A DNA stretch of 64,000 nt from Planctomycetota bacterium (GTDB lineage Bacteria > Planctomycetota > UBA1135), in assembly GCA_024229395.1 (NCBI GenBank), contig JAAESM010000004.1:186001-250000 (forward strand), in the 5' to 3' direction. Positions 43,722-52,684 of this stretch are shown in pieces. The translations under genes and the position numbers were made by a program. Below the pieces are notes generated by a model. The model was given only the letters and a program-made list of their open reading frames with translations, searched no databases and had not been told where the DNA came from. How positions within the stretch are numbered: the first letter of the stretch is position 1; each line of letters opens with the position of its first letter.

Positions 43722-44584
43722 GAGAGCGCTTTGCCAAGGAGAAGGCCGCCGGTCACATGGCCGACGCTTACCTGTTGGTGGGGGCCGCGCGCGCGCGCTT
43801 GCGTGACAATGCCTTGGCTTGTGCTGCCGAGTTACTCGATGCGCATCAAGATGTCCAACAGCACGCTGACTTCACGATCTTCGATCCAGAGGAGATGGGC
43901 TTGAAGACCGGCTTGAAGGTAGAGCACATCGCTTACCGCAAGGAAGGGGTGCCGTGCCTGGAGAGCAGCCTGCGCTACCGCCCCTCCAGCGGCAAGTTCC
44001 GCGCGGTGGTGTTGCTTGATGCCGATCGCATGACCGCCGATGCCCATGGCGCCTTGCTGAAGACCACCGAGGAACCACCCGATGACACGGTGCTGTTCTT
44101 CACCGCCACCGAGTTATTTGCGCTCAGCCCAGCCCTGCGCTCACGCTGCCGCATCTGGCGGGTGCCACGCCAAGACGCCGCCGACTTGGAACGCCAAGCC
44201 GCCGCAGCGGGCATTGAGCCTGATTCCTGGCAGCGCCTGCTGGGGGCCTGTGGCTCCGGAGAGGCCGTACTCGAGCTCAGCAACGAGGACCGCCAGTTCC
44301 TGCTCGACAGCTGGACCAAGGTCGAACCGTGGCTAGGGGGCCAGGGCAGCCTCGAAAGCTGGTGTTTCCTACCCGAGGCCAGCAATTTGGCCGAACAACG
44401 GCGCCTGGGCTTGTTGCTATTGGCAGCCGTTCGGGCCTGGATACTAGCCCCTAGACTTGAGGCCAATGGAGAGCTCTTATTGTTCCAAGGTCGCTGGTGT
44501 CGCCGAATTGACGAAGCCCTGGCCCGACTCAGCGGACAAGTGACTCCGGCGCTGATTTTTCAGGATTTAGCCCAGATTCCTTGA
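43718..44584 (+). CDS. holB: DNA polymerase III delta-prime subunit, HolB-like
   Basis: A 288-residue clamp-loader subunit. The family core FRAVVLLDADRMTADAHGALLKTTEEPPDDTVLFFTAT followed by ALRSRCRIWRV (SRC motif) is clear. There is no Walker A motif: the expected position reads LLVGAARARLRDNALA, as in true delta-prime, which does not hydrolyse ATP. No zinc-binding cysteine cluster is seen either, unlike E. coli HolB. Placed directly after tmk. Confidence 0.85.
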   Translation: MRERFAKEKAAGHMADAYLLVGAARARLRDNALACAAELLDAHQDVQQHADFTIFDPEEMGLKTGLKVEHIAYRKEGVPCLESSLRYRPSSGKFRAVVLLDADRMTADAHGALLKTTEEPPDDTVLFFTATELFALSPALRSRCRIWRVPRQDAADLERQAAAAGIEPDSWQRLLGACGSGEAVLELSNEDRQFLLDSWTKVEPWLGGQGSLESWCFLPEASNLAEQRRLGLLLLAAVRAWILAPRLEANGELLLFQGRWCRRIDEALARLSGQVTPALIFQDLAQIP

Positions 44585-44717
44585 CCGTCCCAATTGCCTT
44601 CCGCAACGGACTTTCCGCTTTTGCAACATCCCATCCGGGGGAATCGGTTAAAATCGACTGCAAGAGGTCGGCAAACTTTCCGCAACTGGTCCGATGAGTA
44701 GCGGGGGAAGATAGTTG

Positions 44718-45131
44718 ATGGACGATCGTAAGCTGCAACCACTCATCCGGGAAATCCGGGTACAGCACCAACGGCGCTATGCCGAGGCGGCCTATTTCTT
44801 TGTTCTCGAGGCCCTCGACTACACCATATTCCTGGAATCCCGCGACCGTGGCTCAGCACCAACCCGTGAGGGCAATGCCGTGCGCCATATCTCGCCTCAG
44901 GAGCTGCTGAGCGGCCTACGTCGCTATGCCCAAGAGGAATTCGGTCCGCTGGCCCCATATGCCTTCCGATCCTGGGGCGTGACCTGCACCGAAGACTTCG
45001 GCACGCTGGTCTTCCAGATGTGCGAAGCCGGCCTGCTCAACAAGACCGACAACGACCGTCCAAAAGACTTCGCGAATGGCTTTGATTTCAGCGAAGCCTT
45101 CTCATCTGCTGACCCACTAAGCGGCTCATGA
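44718..45131 (+). CDS. Small conserved protein, Minf_1886-like
   Basis: A 137-residue soluble protein that resembles the Minf_1886 family of Planctomycetota, Verrucomicrobiota and relatives; function unknown. Typical features: an N-terminal helix (IREIRVQHQRRYAEAAYFFVLEAL), HISPQELLSGLRRYAQEEFGPLA, and RSWGVTCTEDFGTLVFQMCEAGLLNKTDND. A GGGGGAAG stretch about 10 nt before ATG 44718 is a good ribosome binding site. Overlaps the next gene by ATGA. The 133 bp upstream hold a TTAAAAT at about 44649, a -10 candidate. Confidence 0.75.
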   Translation: MDDRKLQPLIREIRVQHQRRYAEAAYFFVLEALDYTIFLESRDRGSAPTREGNAVRHISPQELLSGLRRYAQEEFGPLAPYAFRSWGVTCTEDFGTLVFQMCEAGLLNKTDNDRPKDFANGFDFSEAFSSADPLSGS

Positions 45132-46258
45132 ATCGCATCGCGGCAATCCGTTTCGGTGTTGTCGTCGTCGGCTGTTGGCTACTCTGGGTGCTGCGGCCTG
45201 TCACCGCACCTTTGTTAGGTGCCTACCTGTTGATGCTGGTGTTCGCACCGTTGCACCGACGTTGGCGCATCCGCCTCGGCTCCTCAGTCGCCGCGGTCGC
45301 CTGTGTAGGTTTGTTGTTGTTCGTGCCGCCGCTACTTGCGCTGCCGGCCATGTTCGATTTCCAGAGCCTGCTCAGTAATGTGCCAATCGACGACGTCAGT
45401 GGTGGACTCACCCAGCAACTCCACGACAAGCTGATCGAGATCCATGAAGGCTTGCCGGATTGGGTCAAGGAAGACCTAACCACCGAAGAGATCGATCCCA
45501 AGAAAGCGATCATGTCGGCACAAGGTCACATCGCTGCCGCCGGTAGCGCGGTCATGAGTTTCTTTGGCGGCATGTTCGGCATCATTAGTGGCTTGATGCT
45601 GCTGCCGATCTTCCTCTACTTCCTGTTGGAAGGGGGACCGTGGCTAGCCCGCATCCGCGCCGAGTTGCCATCCAGCTGGCACCCATCCTTCGATCGCATC
45701 CTGCCGAAGATCGAAGAAATCATGAGTCTCTACTTGGTCTCACGTACCAAGGTCGCCACCTATAAGGGCGTCATCACCTTCATCCTGTTGTTGGTGCTGA
45801 ACTTCCCAGGTTCCTACGCACTGGGCCTTTCATTAGGTGCGCTATCGTTGCTGCCGGTGCTTGGACCCTTAATCGGTTTCTTCCTGTTGGCCTTGGTCGG
45901 TTTCGCCGACGGCGGTCTGACCGGTGGTGGCTTTGCAGGTTTGCTCACGGCCAGCATCATCTACGCCGCCTTGGAAGTCCTGGAAGGCTATGTGCTGATT
46001 CCACGCATGGTCGGCCGCGGTTTGGGTCTATCGGACTTCGCCGTGATCTTGACCGTATTGGCAGGGGGTGCCTTGATGGGCATCTTCGGTTTGGTCATCG
46101 CGGTACCGATGGTTGCCATCGGACGCGTGCTCTACGCCGAGTTCGTGCGCCCATGGATGAAGGCGGAGAATGAAACTCCCGACCCGATTGCGGCAGCTCC
46201 CGAAGCCAGTGCAACTCCGGCGATTGCCGCCGACGCAACGGATCGTGAAGACGCTTGA
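45128..46258 (+). CDS. AI-2E/PerM family membrane transporter
   Basis: A 376-residue protein with about eight membrane helices and the PF01594 layout: paired N-terminal helices, an outer loop (about 75-130), MLLPIFLYFLLEGGPWL, a central soluble part with MSLYLVSRTKVATYKGVITFIL, and the conserved end LLPVLGPLIGFFLLAL ... YVLIPRMVGRGLGLSDFAVILTVLAGG. Family members export small molecules or ions (TqsA exports AI-2); the substrate here is unknown. It has an Ala/Pro tail and overlaps pgeF. Confidence 0.87.
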   Translation: MNRIAAIRFGVVVVGCWLLWVLRPVTAPLLGAYLLMLVFAPLHRRWRIRLGSSVAAVACVGLLLFVPPLLALPAMFDFQSLLSNVPIDDVSGGLTQQLHDKLIEIHEGLPDWVKEDLTTEEIDPKKAIMSAQGHIAAAGSAVMSFFGGMFGIISGLMLLPIFLYFLLEGGPWLARIRAELPSSWHPSFDRILPKIEEIMSLYLVSRTKVATYKGVITFILLLVLNFPGSYALGLSLGALSLLPVLGPLIGFFLLALVGFADGGLTGGGFAGLLTASIIYAALEVLEGYVLIPRMVGRGLGLSDFAVILTVLAGGALMGIFGLVIAVPMVAIGRVLYAEFVRPWMKAENETPDPIAAAPEASATPAIAADATDREDA

Positions 46259-47006
46259 GTCTCAGGGCTTGTGCGGCTTTCTCTTCGAGAGCTTCAACGA
46301 CTGTGAAGAGCTGCGCCATGTCTTTGGCGCCCGCAACGACTCGGATCTAGGCAACCTGGCCTACAGTGGCGAACGCGATCGCAAAGCCGCCTTCGCTGCA
46401 CGTAGCGTGTGGTCGCAATACCTGAACACCAATGCGGAATCTTGGGTGGTTGGCGGGCAAACCCATAGCGCCAATGTGGCGGTGGTCACAGAAAAGGATC
46501 GTGGTCGCGGGGCGCTGGCACCGACCGAAGTGATTCCTGACACCGATGGTTTGTTCACCACATGTCGCAACCTACCGATGTATGTTGCAGTTGCCGATTG
46601 TTCGGCTGTGCTGTTGCATGCACCAGGTGCCTTGGCCGTGGTCCATGGCGGTTGGCGAGGTTTGGCAAAAGGAATCTTGGGCCAAACCTTAAAGCACTTC
46701 CAAAACCAGGGTTGTGCATTGGAGCAACTGCGCATTGGCATTGCGCCATGTATGCAAGCCGCTTCTTATGAAGTGGGGCCCGAAGTAGCTGAGTCTTGCC
46801 CGGACGCAGCCAAATACCGTGGCCGCGATGATCGTTGGCAAGTGGATATTGCCAAGTGGGCGGCAGCCGATTTACACGCTGCCGGCATCCAACAAAATCA
46901 GATCGAGACCAGCGGGCTCGACACTGGAACGGACACGCGACTGTTCAGCCACCGACGCCAAGGAGAAGGCGCCGGTCGCAATGGCTTGATCGCGCTGTTG
47001 GTCTAG
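46245..47006 (+). CDS. pgeF: Multicopper polyphenol oxidase family protein PgeF/YfiH
   Basis: A 253-residue protein of the PgeF/YfiH family, described as purine nucleoside phosphorylase/laccase-like and as a peptidoglycan-editing enzyme that removes L-Ser-containing precursors. Metal ligands lie in VGGQTHSANV (His), VAVADCSAVLL (Cys) and AVVHGGWRGLAKG (His); the C-terminus has GTDTRLFSHRRQGEGAGRN. GTG 46245 starts inside the end of the previous gene (14 nt overlap); the longer frame reading from 46170 would overlap 89 nt. Confidence 0.88.
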   Translation: MKTLESQGLCGFLFESFNDCEELRHVFGARNDSDLGNLAYSGERDRKAAFAARSVWSQYLNTNAESWVVGGQTHSANVAVVTEKDRGRGALAPTEVIPDTDGLFTTCRNLPMYVAVADCSAVLLHAPGALAVVHGGWRGLAKGILGQTLKHFQNQGCALEQLRIGIAPCMQAASYEVGPEVAESCPDAAKYRGRDDRWQVDIAKWAAADLHAAGIQQNQIETSGLDTGTDTRLFSHRRQGEGAGRNGLIALLV

Positions 47007-47007
47007 C

Positions 47008-47032
47008 CACCCTGCAATTGACCTGCAGGGTG
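47008..47032. terminator. Bidirectional hairpin between pgeF and ctpA
   Basis: CACCCTGCA (47008-47016) is the exact reverse complement of TGCAGGGTG (47024-47032), loop of seven. It lies between the convergent stops. Confidence 0.65.
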
Positions 47033-47042
47033 CGAACCAGGA

Positions 47043-49292
47043 CTACTTAGCCTGAGCAATCAGCTCGGCGTATTCCGGCACGTTGTCATAAGTCAACGAA
47101 CCTTGCTCCATGACCGAGCGGATCGCTTCTTGAAGCTGCGGATCCTCAACGTAATCGCCTTGGAAACCGTTGCCTGGGAAGACCTTGCCACGTGCGTCGG
47201 AAACGACGGCACGCAAAGTGCGACGTACCCAGCGACGAACCTCTTGCGGTTCCAGATCAGTCTCCAAGGAAGTGAAGAAGTCATCCCAACCGGGGTAACG
47301 TTTGATGTCGCGCAGGTCGTTGATCGCCAGCTCCATGGCCAAGCCTTTGTCTTCGGTGAAGATGCGCTCGGCGTAGGGGCGTAGTGGGTCTTCCGCCAAG
47401 ATGCGGTTCAACTCACGCACGACCGCGAAGCTCATTTCCGGGAACTCGACTTCACGGTCCGGGTAAACACCACCTGGATCGGTGATGCGCCCATCGCGGT
47501 CGCGTTGGGTGTGAATGGTGGAGCCATCAGGCAAGTAGTAGTAAGCGATGGTCAACTTGACGCGCGAACCATAGTCGTACTTATCGTTGCCGTTGGCATC
47601 CTCGAAATCTTCCCATTCATCGTGGATGTAGTTGCGCGGACCGGCGGAGGAGGAGTCTTCGAACTTCTCATCTTGCTCAACCGTCATCGGGAAGACGTTC
47701 TGTACCGAGCCTTTGCCATAGGTGCGCGCACCGACCGTCACAGCACGACCGTGAATGCTCAAAGCACCTGCCACGATTTCGGAAGCCGAAGCAGAGTACT
47801 CATTGATCAGGATAGCCAGCGGCACATCTTCAGAGACCAGTGGCCCGACACGGGTGTCGTAAGTCTCATCACTGCCACTACGCGACTTGGTAGTCACGAT
47901 CACCTTGCCTTTGGGCAGGAACACATCGCAGATCTGCACAGCTTCGAGCAGATAACCACCTGGGTTGTTGCGGACATCCAAGACCACGCCATTCAGCGGA
48001 CCTTGATCTTGTGCATCATTGATTGCACGCACGATCATCATGGCGACGTCTTCGGAGAAGTCGAGCAGCTCAAGATAAAGAATGCCACCTGGCAGGATCT
48101 CGCTCTGCAAGGTTGGCAACTTGATGCGCGCCCGCTCGATGGCGTAGTCCTTGGCCTCGCCCCAACCTGGGCGATAGACCTCGAGAATGACATCGGTGCC
48201 AGGTTCGCCCTTGAGGCGCTTGATGATCTCATCATTCGGTTGATCGGCAGTCGACCAACCATCAACCGACAGAATTTTGTCGCCGGACAACAAGCCGGCT
48301 GCATAAGCAGGGCCGCTGTAGATCGGGCGCAAGATGGTGAATACGTTATCGACCGTGTTCACATAGGCACCGATGCCACCATAAGCCTGGGTCATGTCAA
48401 AGACGAACTGACCGTACTCTTCGGAACTGAAGTAGGTGGAGTGTGGATCCAGGCGGCGCAACATGCCATCCGCAGCGGCAGCGAGTAGTTCTTCTTCGGT
48501 GAACTTGTCGCCTTCCATGTGCTGCGTCTTGACGCGCAACAGAAGTTCCTCGATTACCGCAAGAGCATCGTTCTCAGCAGCTTGGCGCTCGGGCGTGCCA
48601 TTGCTCAACGCCTGCAAGGCTGCGATCTTGCTGCGGAAACGTTGCTGTTGATCGACTTGCTGCAACAGTGATTCGGCCAGGACTGCATCGGAACCAATTC
48701 CGTCGGCGATCTTCTGCAGCGCTTCGATTTCATCGGCGCCCATCGGGCTACCGGAACGGCCCAAAGCCAATACCGCGGAGGTTCGCAATGACGAGTCCTC
48801 GCTCATCAAGACACTGCGAAGGTTGCGCAAAGAAGCGCGGCGGTGAGCACCAGTACTGCTCTTGAACAGGGTGTATTGACCTTCAACCCACAGTTGCGGG
48901 AAGTCTTCGGCGACCTGATCGGAAAGCCACACGCCCAAGGCTGAGTTGGCTGCTTCCAAACCGTGGAAGGCCGGCAGCCGCAAAGTCTGCAGCGCAGCGA
49001 AACTCAGGTTCAGATTATTGGGGTTCAACAACTCCACCAAACGCTCGACGCCTTCGGGGTTGTCGGACCAGGCCTGCAGGCGGCCCATCAGCAGCAGTTG
49101 CCTGCCCTCGGCACTTGCCGTGCGGGTGCTCAGCTCATCTAAAACGGTCGCGGGCAGGTCGAGCGCGTTGTCATCAGCCAGCTGCAAGACAGCGGCAGGG
49201 CTAGCAGAAGTGGCCTCGATGAGCAGCTCATCGAGGCTAGTGGCAGGTTCTTGTGGAGCTGCGAGAAGAGTGAGTAAAGCAAGGACTTTCAT
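47043..49292 (-). CDS. C-terminal processing peptidase (S41, CtpA/Prc type)
   Basis: A 749-residue secreted protease. A weak signal (MKVLALLTLLAAPQEP) is followed by about 200 helical residues with HEAT-like repeats (LRTSAVLALGRSGSP). A PDZ domain comes next (YGGIGAYVNTVDNVFTI ... AGLLSGDKILSVDG), then the S41 core: VVLDVRNNPGGYLLEAVQ, the nucleophile serine in NEYSASASEIVAGAL, and the general-base lysine in ARTYGKGSVQ. About 180 residues follow the core. The N-terminal HEAT extension is unusual for CtpA. Confidence 0.9.
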   Translation of the reverse strand: MKVLALLTLLAAPQEPATSLDELLIEATSASPAAVLQLADDNALDLPATVLDELSTRTASAEGRQLLLMGRLQAWSDNPEGVERLVELLNPNNLNLSFAALQTLRLPAFHGLEAANSALGVWLSDQVAEDFPQLWVEGQYTLFKSSTGAHRRASLRNLRSVLMSEDSSLRTSAVLALGRSGSPMGADEIEALQKIADGIGSDAVLAESLLQQVDQQQRFRSKIAALQALSNGTPERQAAENDALAVIEELLLRVKTQHMEGDKFTEEELLAAAADGMLRRLDPHSTYFSSEEYGQFVFDMTQAYGGIGAYVNTVDNVFTILRPIYSGPAYAAGLLSGDKILSVDGWSTADQPNDEIIKRLKGEPGTDVILEVYRPGWGEAKDYAIERARIKLPTLQSEILPGGILYLELLDFSEDVAMMIVRAINDAQDQGPLNGVVLDVRNNPGGYLLEAVQICDVFLPKGKVIVTTKSRSGSDETYDTRVGPLVSEDVPLAILINEYSASASEIVAGALSIHGRAVTVGARTYGKGSVQNVFPMTVEQDEKFEDSSSAGPRNYIHDEWEDFEDANGNDKYDYGSRVKLTIAYYYLPDGSTIHTQRDRDGRITDPGGVYPDREVEFPEMSFAVVRELNRILAEDPLRPYAERIFTEDKGLAMELAINDLRDIKRYPGWDDFFTSLETDLEPQEVRRWVRRTLRAVVSDARGKVFPGNGFQGDYVEDPQLQEAIRSVMEQGSLTYDNVPEYAELIAQAK

Positions 49293-49364
49293 GCGAGGTA
49301 GGGTTGCGCCGAGGGTATCTTATAGGCTTCAAACCCAGCGTCATTACGCTAGTTTGCTAAGAAC

Positions 49365-49853
49365 ATGAGTGATTCTGCATCATTGAGCCACCTCGCCGAC
49401 GACGGCAGCCCGCGAATGGTCGACGTTGGCGGTAAGAATCCGACAGCCCGGATGGCACAAGCCGAGGCTATCGTTCGGTATCCCATCGACACATTCAAGC
49501 GTGTTCTAGCGGGAGATTTACCCAAAGGTGGGATCATTGAGCCTGCGCGCATTGCCGGCATCATGGCGGCCAAGCGCACCTCGGAGCTTATTCCCATGTG
49601 CCATGGCCTGCTGGTGGACCAGGTGGAGGTCTCGATTGCACCCCTGGAAAGCGGTGAGCCGGCCTTCCAAGTGCTTTGCAGCGCCTCCTTAACGGGCAAA
49701 ACCGGGGTAGAAATGGAGGCCATGACGGGCGCGGCGGTGGCCGCTCTCACCCTCTACGACATGACCAAGGGCCTTGACAAGGGGATTGTCATCGAAAAAG
49801 TCCGTTTGCTTAGGAAATCAGGCGGAAAATCGGGCGAGTGGCAGGCACAATAG
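49365..49853 (+). CDS. moaC: Cyclic pyranopterin monophosphate synthase MoaC
   Basis: Completes cPMP in molybdenum cofactor synthesis after MoaA. The 162 residues show MVDVGGKNPTARMAQAEA, LPKGGIIEPARIAGIMAAKRTSELIPMCHGL (active-site Cys-His), and GVEMEAMTGAAVAALTLYDMTKG. It is the first gene of the run into accBC; 49 nt separate it from accB. moaA, moaD and moaE are absent here; mobA is at 11014. Confidence 0.95.
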   Translation: MSDSASLSHLADDGSPRMVDVGGKNPTARMAQAEAIVRYPIDTFKRVLAGDLPKGGIIEPARIAGIMAAKRTSELIPMCHGLLVDQVEVSIAPLESGEPAFQVLCSASLTGKTGVEMEAMTGAAVAALTLYDMTKGLDKGIVIEKVRLLRKSGGKSGEWQAQ

Positions 49854-49902
49854 AGACCCTCGTGCCGGCGACCCCCCGGTACCACCCTTTGTAGGAACCA
49901 CC

Positions 49903-50373
49903 GTGGACCTGAAAATCGTTGAAAACCTGCTGGCCCTGATGCAGGAAGGGGGGCTCACTGAGCTCCACTATGTGCAGGGCGAAACCGAGATCCGCCTTTC
50001 CCGTCAACAGGACAATCCTGCGCCTGTCGTTTACGCGACACCCGCGCATGGTGCGCCGATGGCAGCGGCCCCAGCTCCCGTAGCTGCAGCTGCTCCAGCC
50101 GCCGCTCCGGAAGCTCCTGCTGAAGACGAGAACGCCGAATACTTCCGCTCACCGATGGTAGGCACCTTCTACCGCAAGCCGAGTCCCGACGCCGACGCCT
50201 ACGCCAACGCTGGCGACTCCGTCGATGGCGAAACGGTGCTGTGTCTCATCGAAGCAATGAAGGTCTTCAACGAGATCAAAGCGGAGTTCTCTGGCACCAT
50301 TCTTGAAGCGCTAGTCAAAGATGGCGAAGCCGTCGAATACGACCAGCCACTGTTCAAGATTCGTACTTCATAG
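49903..50373 (+). CDS. accB: Biotin carboxyl carrier protein of acetyl-CoA carboxylase
   Basis: The swinging-arm subunit of acetyl-CoA carboxylase, 156 residues from GTG 49903, with AGGA seven bases upstream. N-terminal part VENLLALMQEGGLTELHYVQGETEIRLSR is the family helix-strand; an Ala/Pro-rich linker follows (about 45-75). The biotinyl domain has FRSPMVGTFYRKPSPDA and the biotinylated lysine in CLIEAMKVFNEI. accC starts 9 nt later. Confidence 0.94.
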   Translation: MDLKIVENLLALMQEGGLTELHYVQGETEIRLSRQQDNPAPVVYATPAHGAPMAAAPAPVAAAAPAAAPEAPAEDENAEYFRSPMVGTFYRKPSPDADAYANAGDSVDGETVLCLIEAMKVFNEIKAEFSGTILEALVKDGEAVEYDQPLFKIRTS

Positions 50374-50382
50374 GGCAACCAG

Positions 50383-51732
50383 ATGTTCAAACGCATCCTG
50401 GTTGCGAACCGCGGCGAGATCGCGTTGCGCATCATTCGCGCTGCGCATGACCTTGGCATTGAAGCGGTTGCTGTCTACAGCGAGGCCGATCGTGGCGCAC
50501 CGTACCTTGATATCGCGGATGAAGCCATCTGCATCGGGCCCGCGGTAAGCGCACAGTCGTACCTCAACATTCCCGCCATCATCGCTGCTGCGGAGATCGC
50601 CGATGTGGAAGCGATCCACCCTGGCTACGGCTTCTTGGCAGAGAACGCGCACTTCGCCGAAGTGTGTCAATCATGCGGCATCAAGTTTATTGGTCCTTCC
50701 CCCGAAGTGATTGATAGCTGCGGCGACAAATCCAAGGCCAAGACCACGGCTGCCAATGCTGGCGTGCCGGTGGTTCCTGGTTCCGATGGGGCAGTCGCCA
50801 ACGTTGATGAAGCAGCGAAGATCGCCGAGAAAATCGGTTATCCAGTCATCATCAAAGCCGCTGCTGGTGGTGGTGGACGCGGAATGCGCATGGCCAAGGA
50901 TGCCAAGGTATTCCACAACTGCTTCGTACAGGCTCAACAAGAGGCTGCGGCAGCATTCAACGATTCCAAAGTGTACGTCGAGAAGTTCATCGTCAATCCA
51001 CGCCACGTCGAGGTTCAGATCCTTGCCGGTGCGGATGGTGAAGTCGTGCACTTGGGTGAACGGGATTGCTCAATCCAGCGCCGTCACCAGAAGTTGATCG
51101 AGGAATCGCCATCACCGGCGACCACTCCTGAGATTTCAAAGCGTATGGGCGAGGCCGCTGTGGCTTTTGCCAAGGCTGCGGGTTACGTCAATGCCGGTAC
51201 GGTGGAATTCCTGTTGGACCACAACGGTGATTTCTACTTCATCGAATTGAACGCGCGGATCCAAGTGGAGCACTGCGTCTCAGAGATCGTCAGTGGTATC
51301 GACTTGGTGAAGTGGCAGATCCAAGTGGCTGCTGGTGAGAATCTTGACTTCAAACAAGAAGACATCAAGATCAAAGGGCACGCGATCGAATACCGCATCA
51401 ACGCCGAGAACCCTGCGCGTAACTTCGCGCCGGCACCAGGACGCATTGAGAAGTTGTTCTTCCCTGGCGGTCGTGGCATCCGGATTGATTCGCATGTCGC
51501 AGCGGGCTACACCATCCCACGTCACTATGACTCGATGATCGCCAAGCTCATCGCGTTCGGCGATACTCGTGAGGAGGCCCTGGCGATCTCACGACGCGCC
51601 CTCAACGAGGTACGGGTCGAAGGCCCAGGTCTGGCGACCACCGTTCCTCTCCATCTCCAGTTACTTGATCAGCCCGAATTCCAGAAGGGCGAGATCGACA
51701 CAGGTTACCTCGAACGCTTCCTGGATTCCTAA
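50383..51732 (+). CDS. accC: Acetyl-CoA carboxylase biotin carboxylase subunit
   Basis: Carboxylates biotin on AccB using bicarbonate and ATP. The 449 residues are standard: [25 protein letters not shown], the ATP-grasp glycine loop [32 protein letters not shown]-like block, [24 protein letters not shown] and the C-terminal YRINAENP. The ATG has AGGG seven bases upstream. The last codon is followed immediately by the next gene. Confidence 0.97.
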   Translation: MFKRILVANRGEIALRIIRAAHDLGIEAVAVYSEADRGAPYLDIADEAICIGPAVSAQSYLNIPAIIAAAEIADVEAIHPGYGFLAENAHFAEVCQSCGIKFIGPSPEVIDSCGDKSKAKTTAANAGVPVVPGSDGAVANVDEAAKIAEKIGYPVIIKAAAGGGGRGMRMAKDAKVFHNCFVQAQQEAAAAFNDSKVYVEKFIVNPRHVEVQILAGADGEVVHLGERDCSIQRRHQKLIEESPSPATTPEISKRMGEAAVAFAKAAGYVNAGTVEFLLDHNGDFYFIELNARIQVEHCVSEIVSGIDLVKWQIQVAAGENLDFKQEDIKIKGHAIEYRINAENPARNFAPAPGRIEKLFFPGGRGIRIDSHVAAGYTIPRHYDSMIAKLIAFGDTREEALAISRRALNEVRVEGPGLATTVPLHLQLLDQPEFQKGEIDTGYLERFLDS

Positions 51733-51733
51733 C

Positions 51734-52684
51734 ATGCCCAGAGCACTCGTCACTGGTGGAGCCGGTTTTCTAGGCTCCCACTTAACAGATAAGTTGTTGG
51801 CCAATGGCTATGAAGTTGTCGTCATGGACAACTACGTCACTGGCGACCCACGCAACTTGGCGCACCTGAAGGACAACCCATCCTTCGAGTTCATCGAGCA
51901 CGATATCACCGAGCCGTTCTCGCTCGATGGGCCGCTTGATCGCATCTTCAATATGGCGTCCCCGGCCTCGCCGATTGACTACCAGCAGATCCCAATCGAG
52001 ACACTCGAGGTGGGTAGCTACGGAGTGCAAAACTGCCTGGAACTGGCAAAGGAGAAAGGCGCGCGCTTCTTGCAAGCATCAACCTCCGAGTGCTACGGCG
52101 ATCCTGAGATCCACCCGCAGGTCGAAACCTACTGGGGCAACGTCAACCCGATTGGTCCGCGTTCCTGCTACGACGAAGCCAAGCGTTTCGCCGAGGCTAT
52201 GGTGATGGCTTATCACCGTGCTCATGGTGTAGAGACGCGAATGGTTCGCATCTTCAATACTTATGGTCCACGGATGCGCCTACATGATGGTCGCGTGGTG
52301 CCTGCCTTGATGGGGTCGGCCTTGCGCGGCGAGGCACTGACCATCTTCGGCGACGGCTCGCAAACGCGTAGCTTCTGCTACGTAGATGACTTGCTTGAAG
52401 GCATCTGTCGTTTGATGGAAAGCGATGAACATCTGCCGACCAACGTCGGCAATCCGGTCGAGATGAGCATCTTGGAATTCGCCAAGATCGTCAACGAGAT
52501 TGTCGGCTCCAGCCAACCGATCCAGTTCGACCCATTGCCGGAGAACGATCCGAAAATCCGCAAGCCCGATATCACCAAGGCCAAGGCCCTGTTGGATTGG
52601 GAGCCGACCATCGATCTGAAGACCGGTCTGATGATGTCGCTGGATTACTTCCGCACCCGCGTGGCTGAGGAGGCCGAAGATTAA
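51734..52684 (+). CDS. UDP-glucuronate decarboxylase-like (UXS) SDR enzyme
   Basis: A 316-residue extended SDR from ATG 51734, one base after accC. Rossmann motif [41 protein letters not shown], the catalytic Thr/Ser in [10 protein letters not shown], and YxxxK in [11 protein letters not shown]. The SECYGDPxxHPQ.[21 protein letters not shown] block is characteristic of UXS, which makes UDP-xylose from UDP-glucuronate. A related dTDP-glucose dehydratase function is less likely. Stop overlaps glmS as TAATG. Confidence 0.85.
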   Translation: MPRALVTGGAGFLGSHLTDKLLANGYEVVVMDNYVTGDPRNLAHLKDNPSFEFIEHDITEPFSLDGPLDRIFNMASPASPIDYQQIPIETLEVGSYGVQNCLELAKEKGARFLQASTSECYGDPEIHPQVETYWGNVNPIGPRSCYDEAKRFAEAMVMAYHRAHGVETRMVRIFNTYGPRMRLHDGRVVPALMGSALRGEALTIFGDGSQTRSFCYVDDLLEGICRLMESDEHLPTNVGNPVEMSILEFAKIVNEIVGSSQPIQFDPLPENDPKIRKPDITKAKALLDWEPTIDLKTGLMMSLDYFRTRVAEEAED

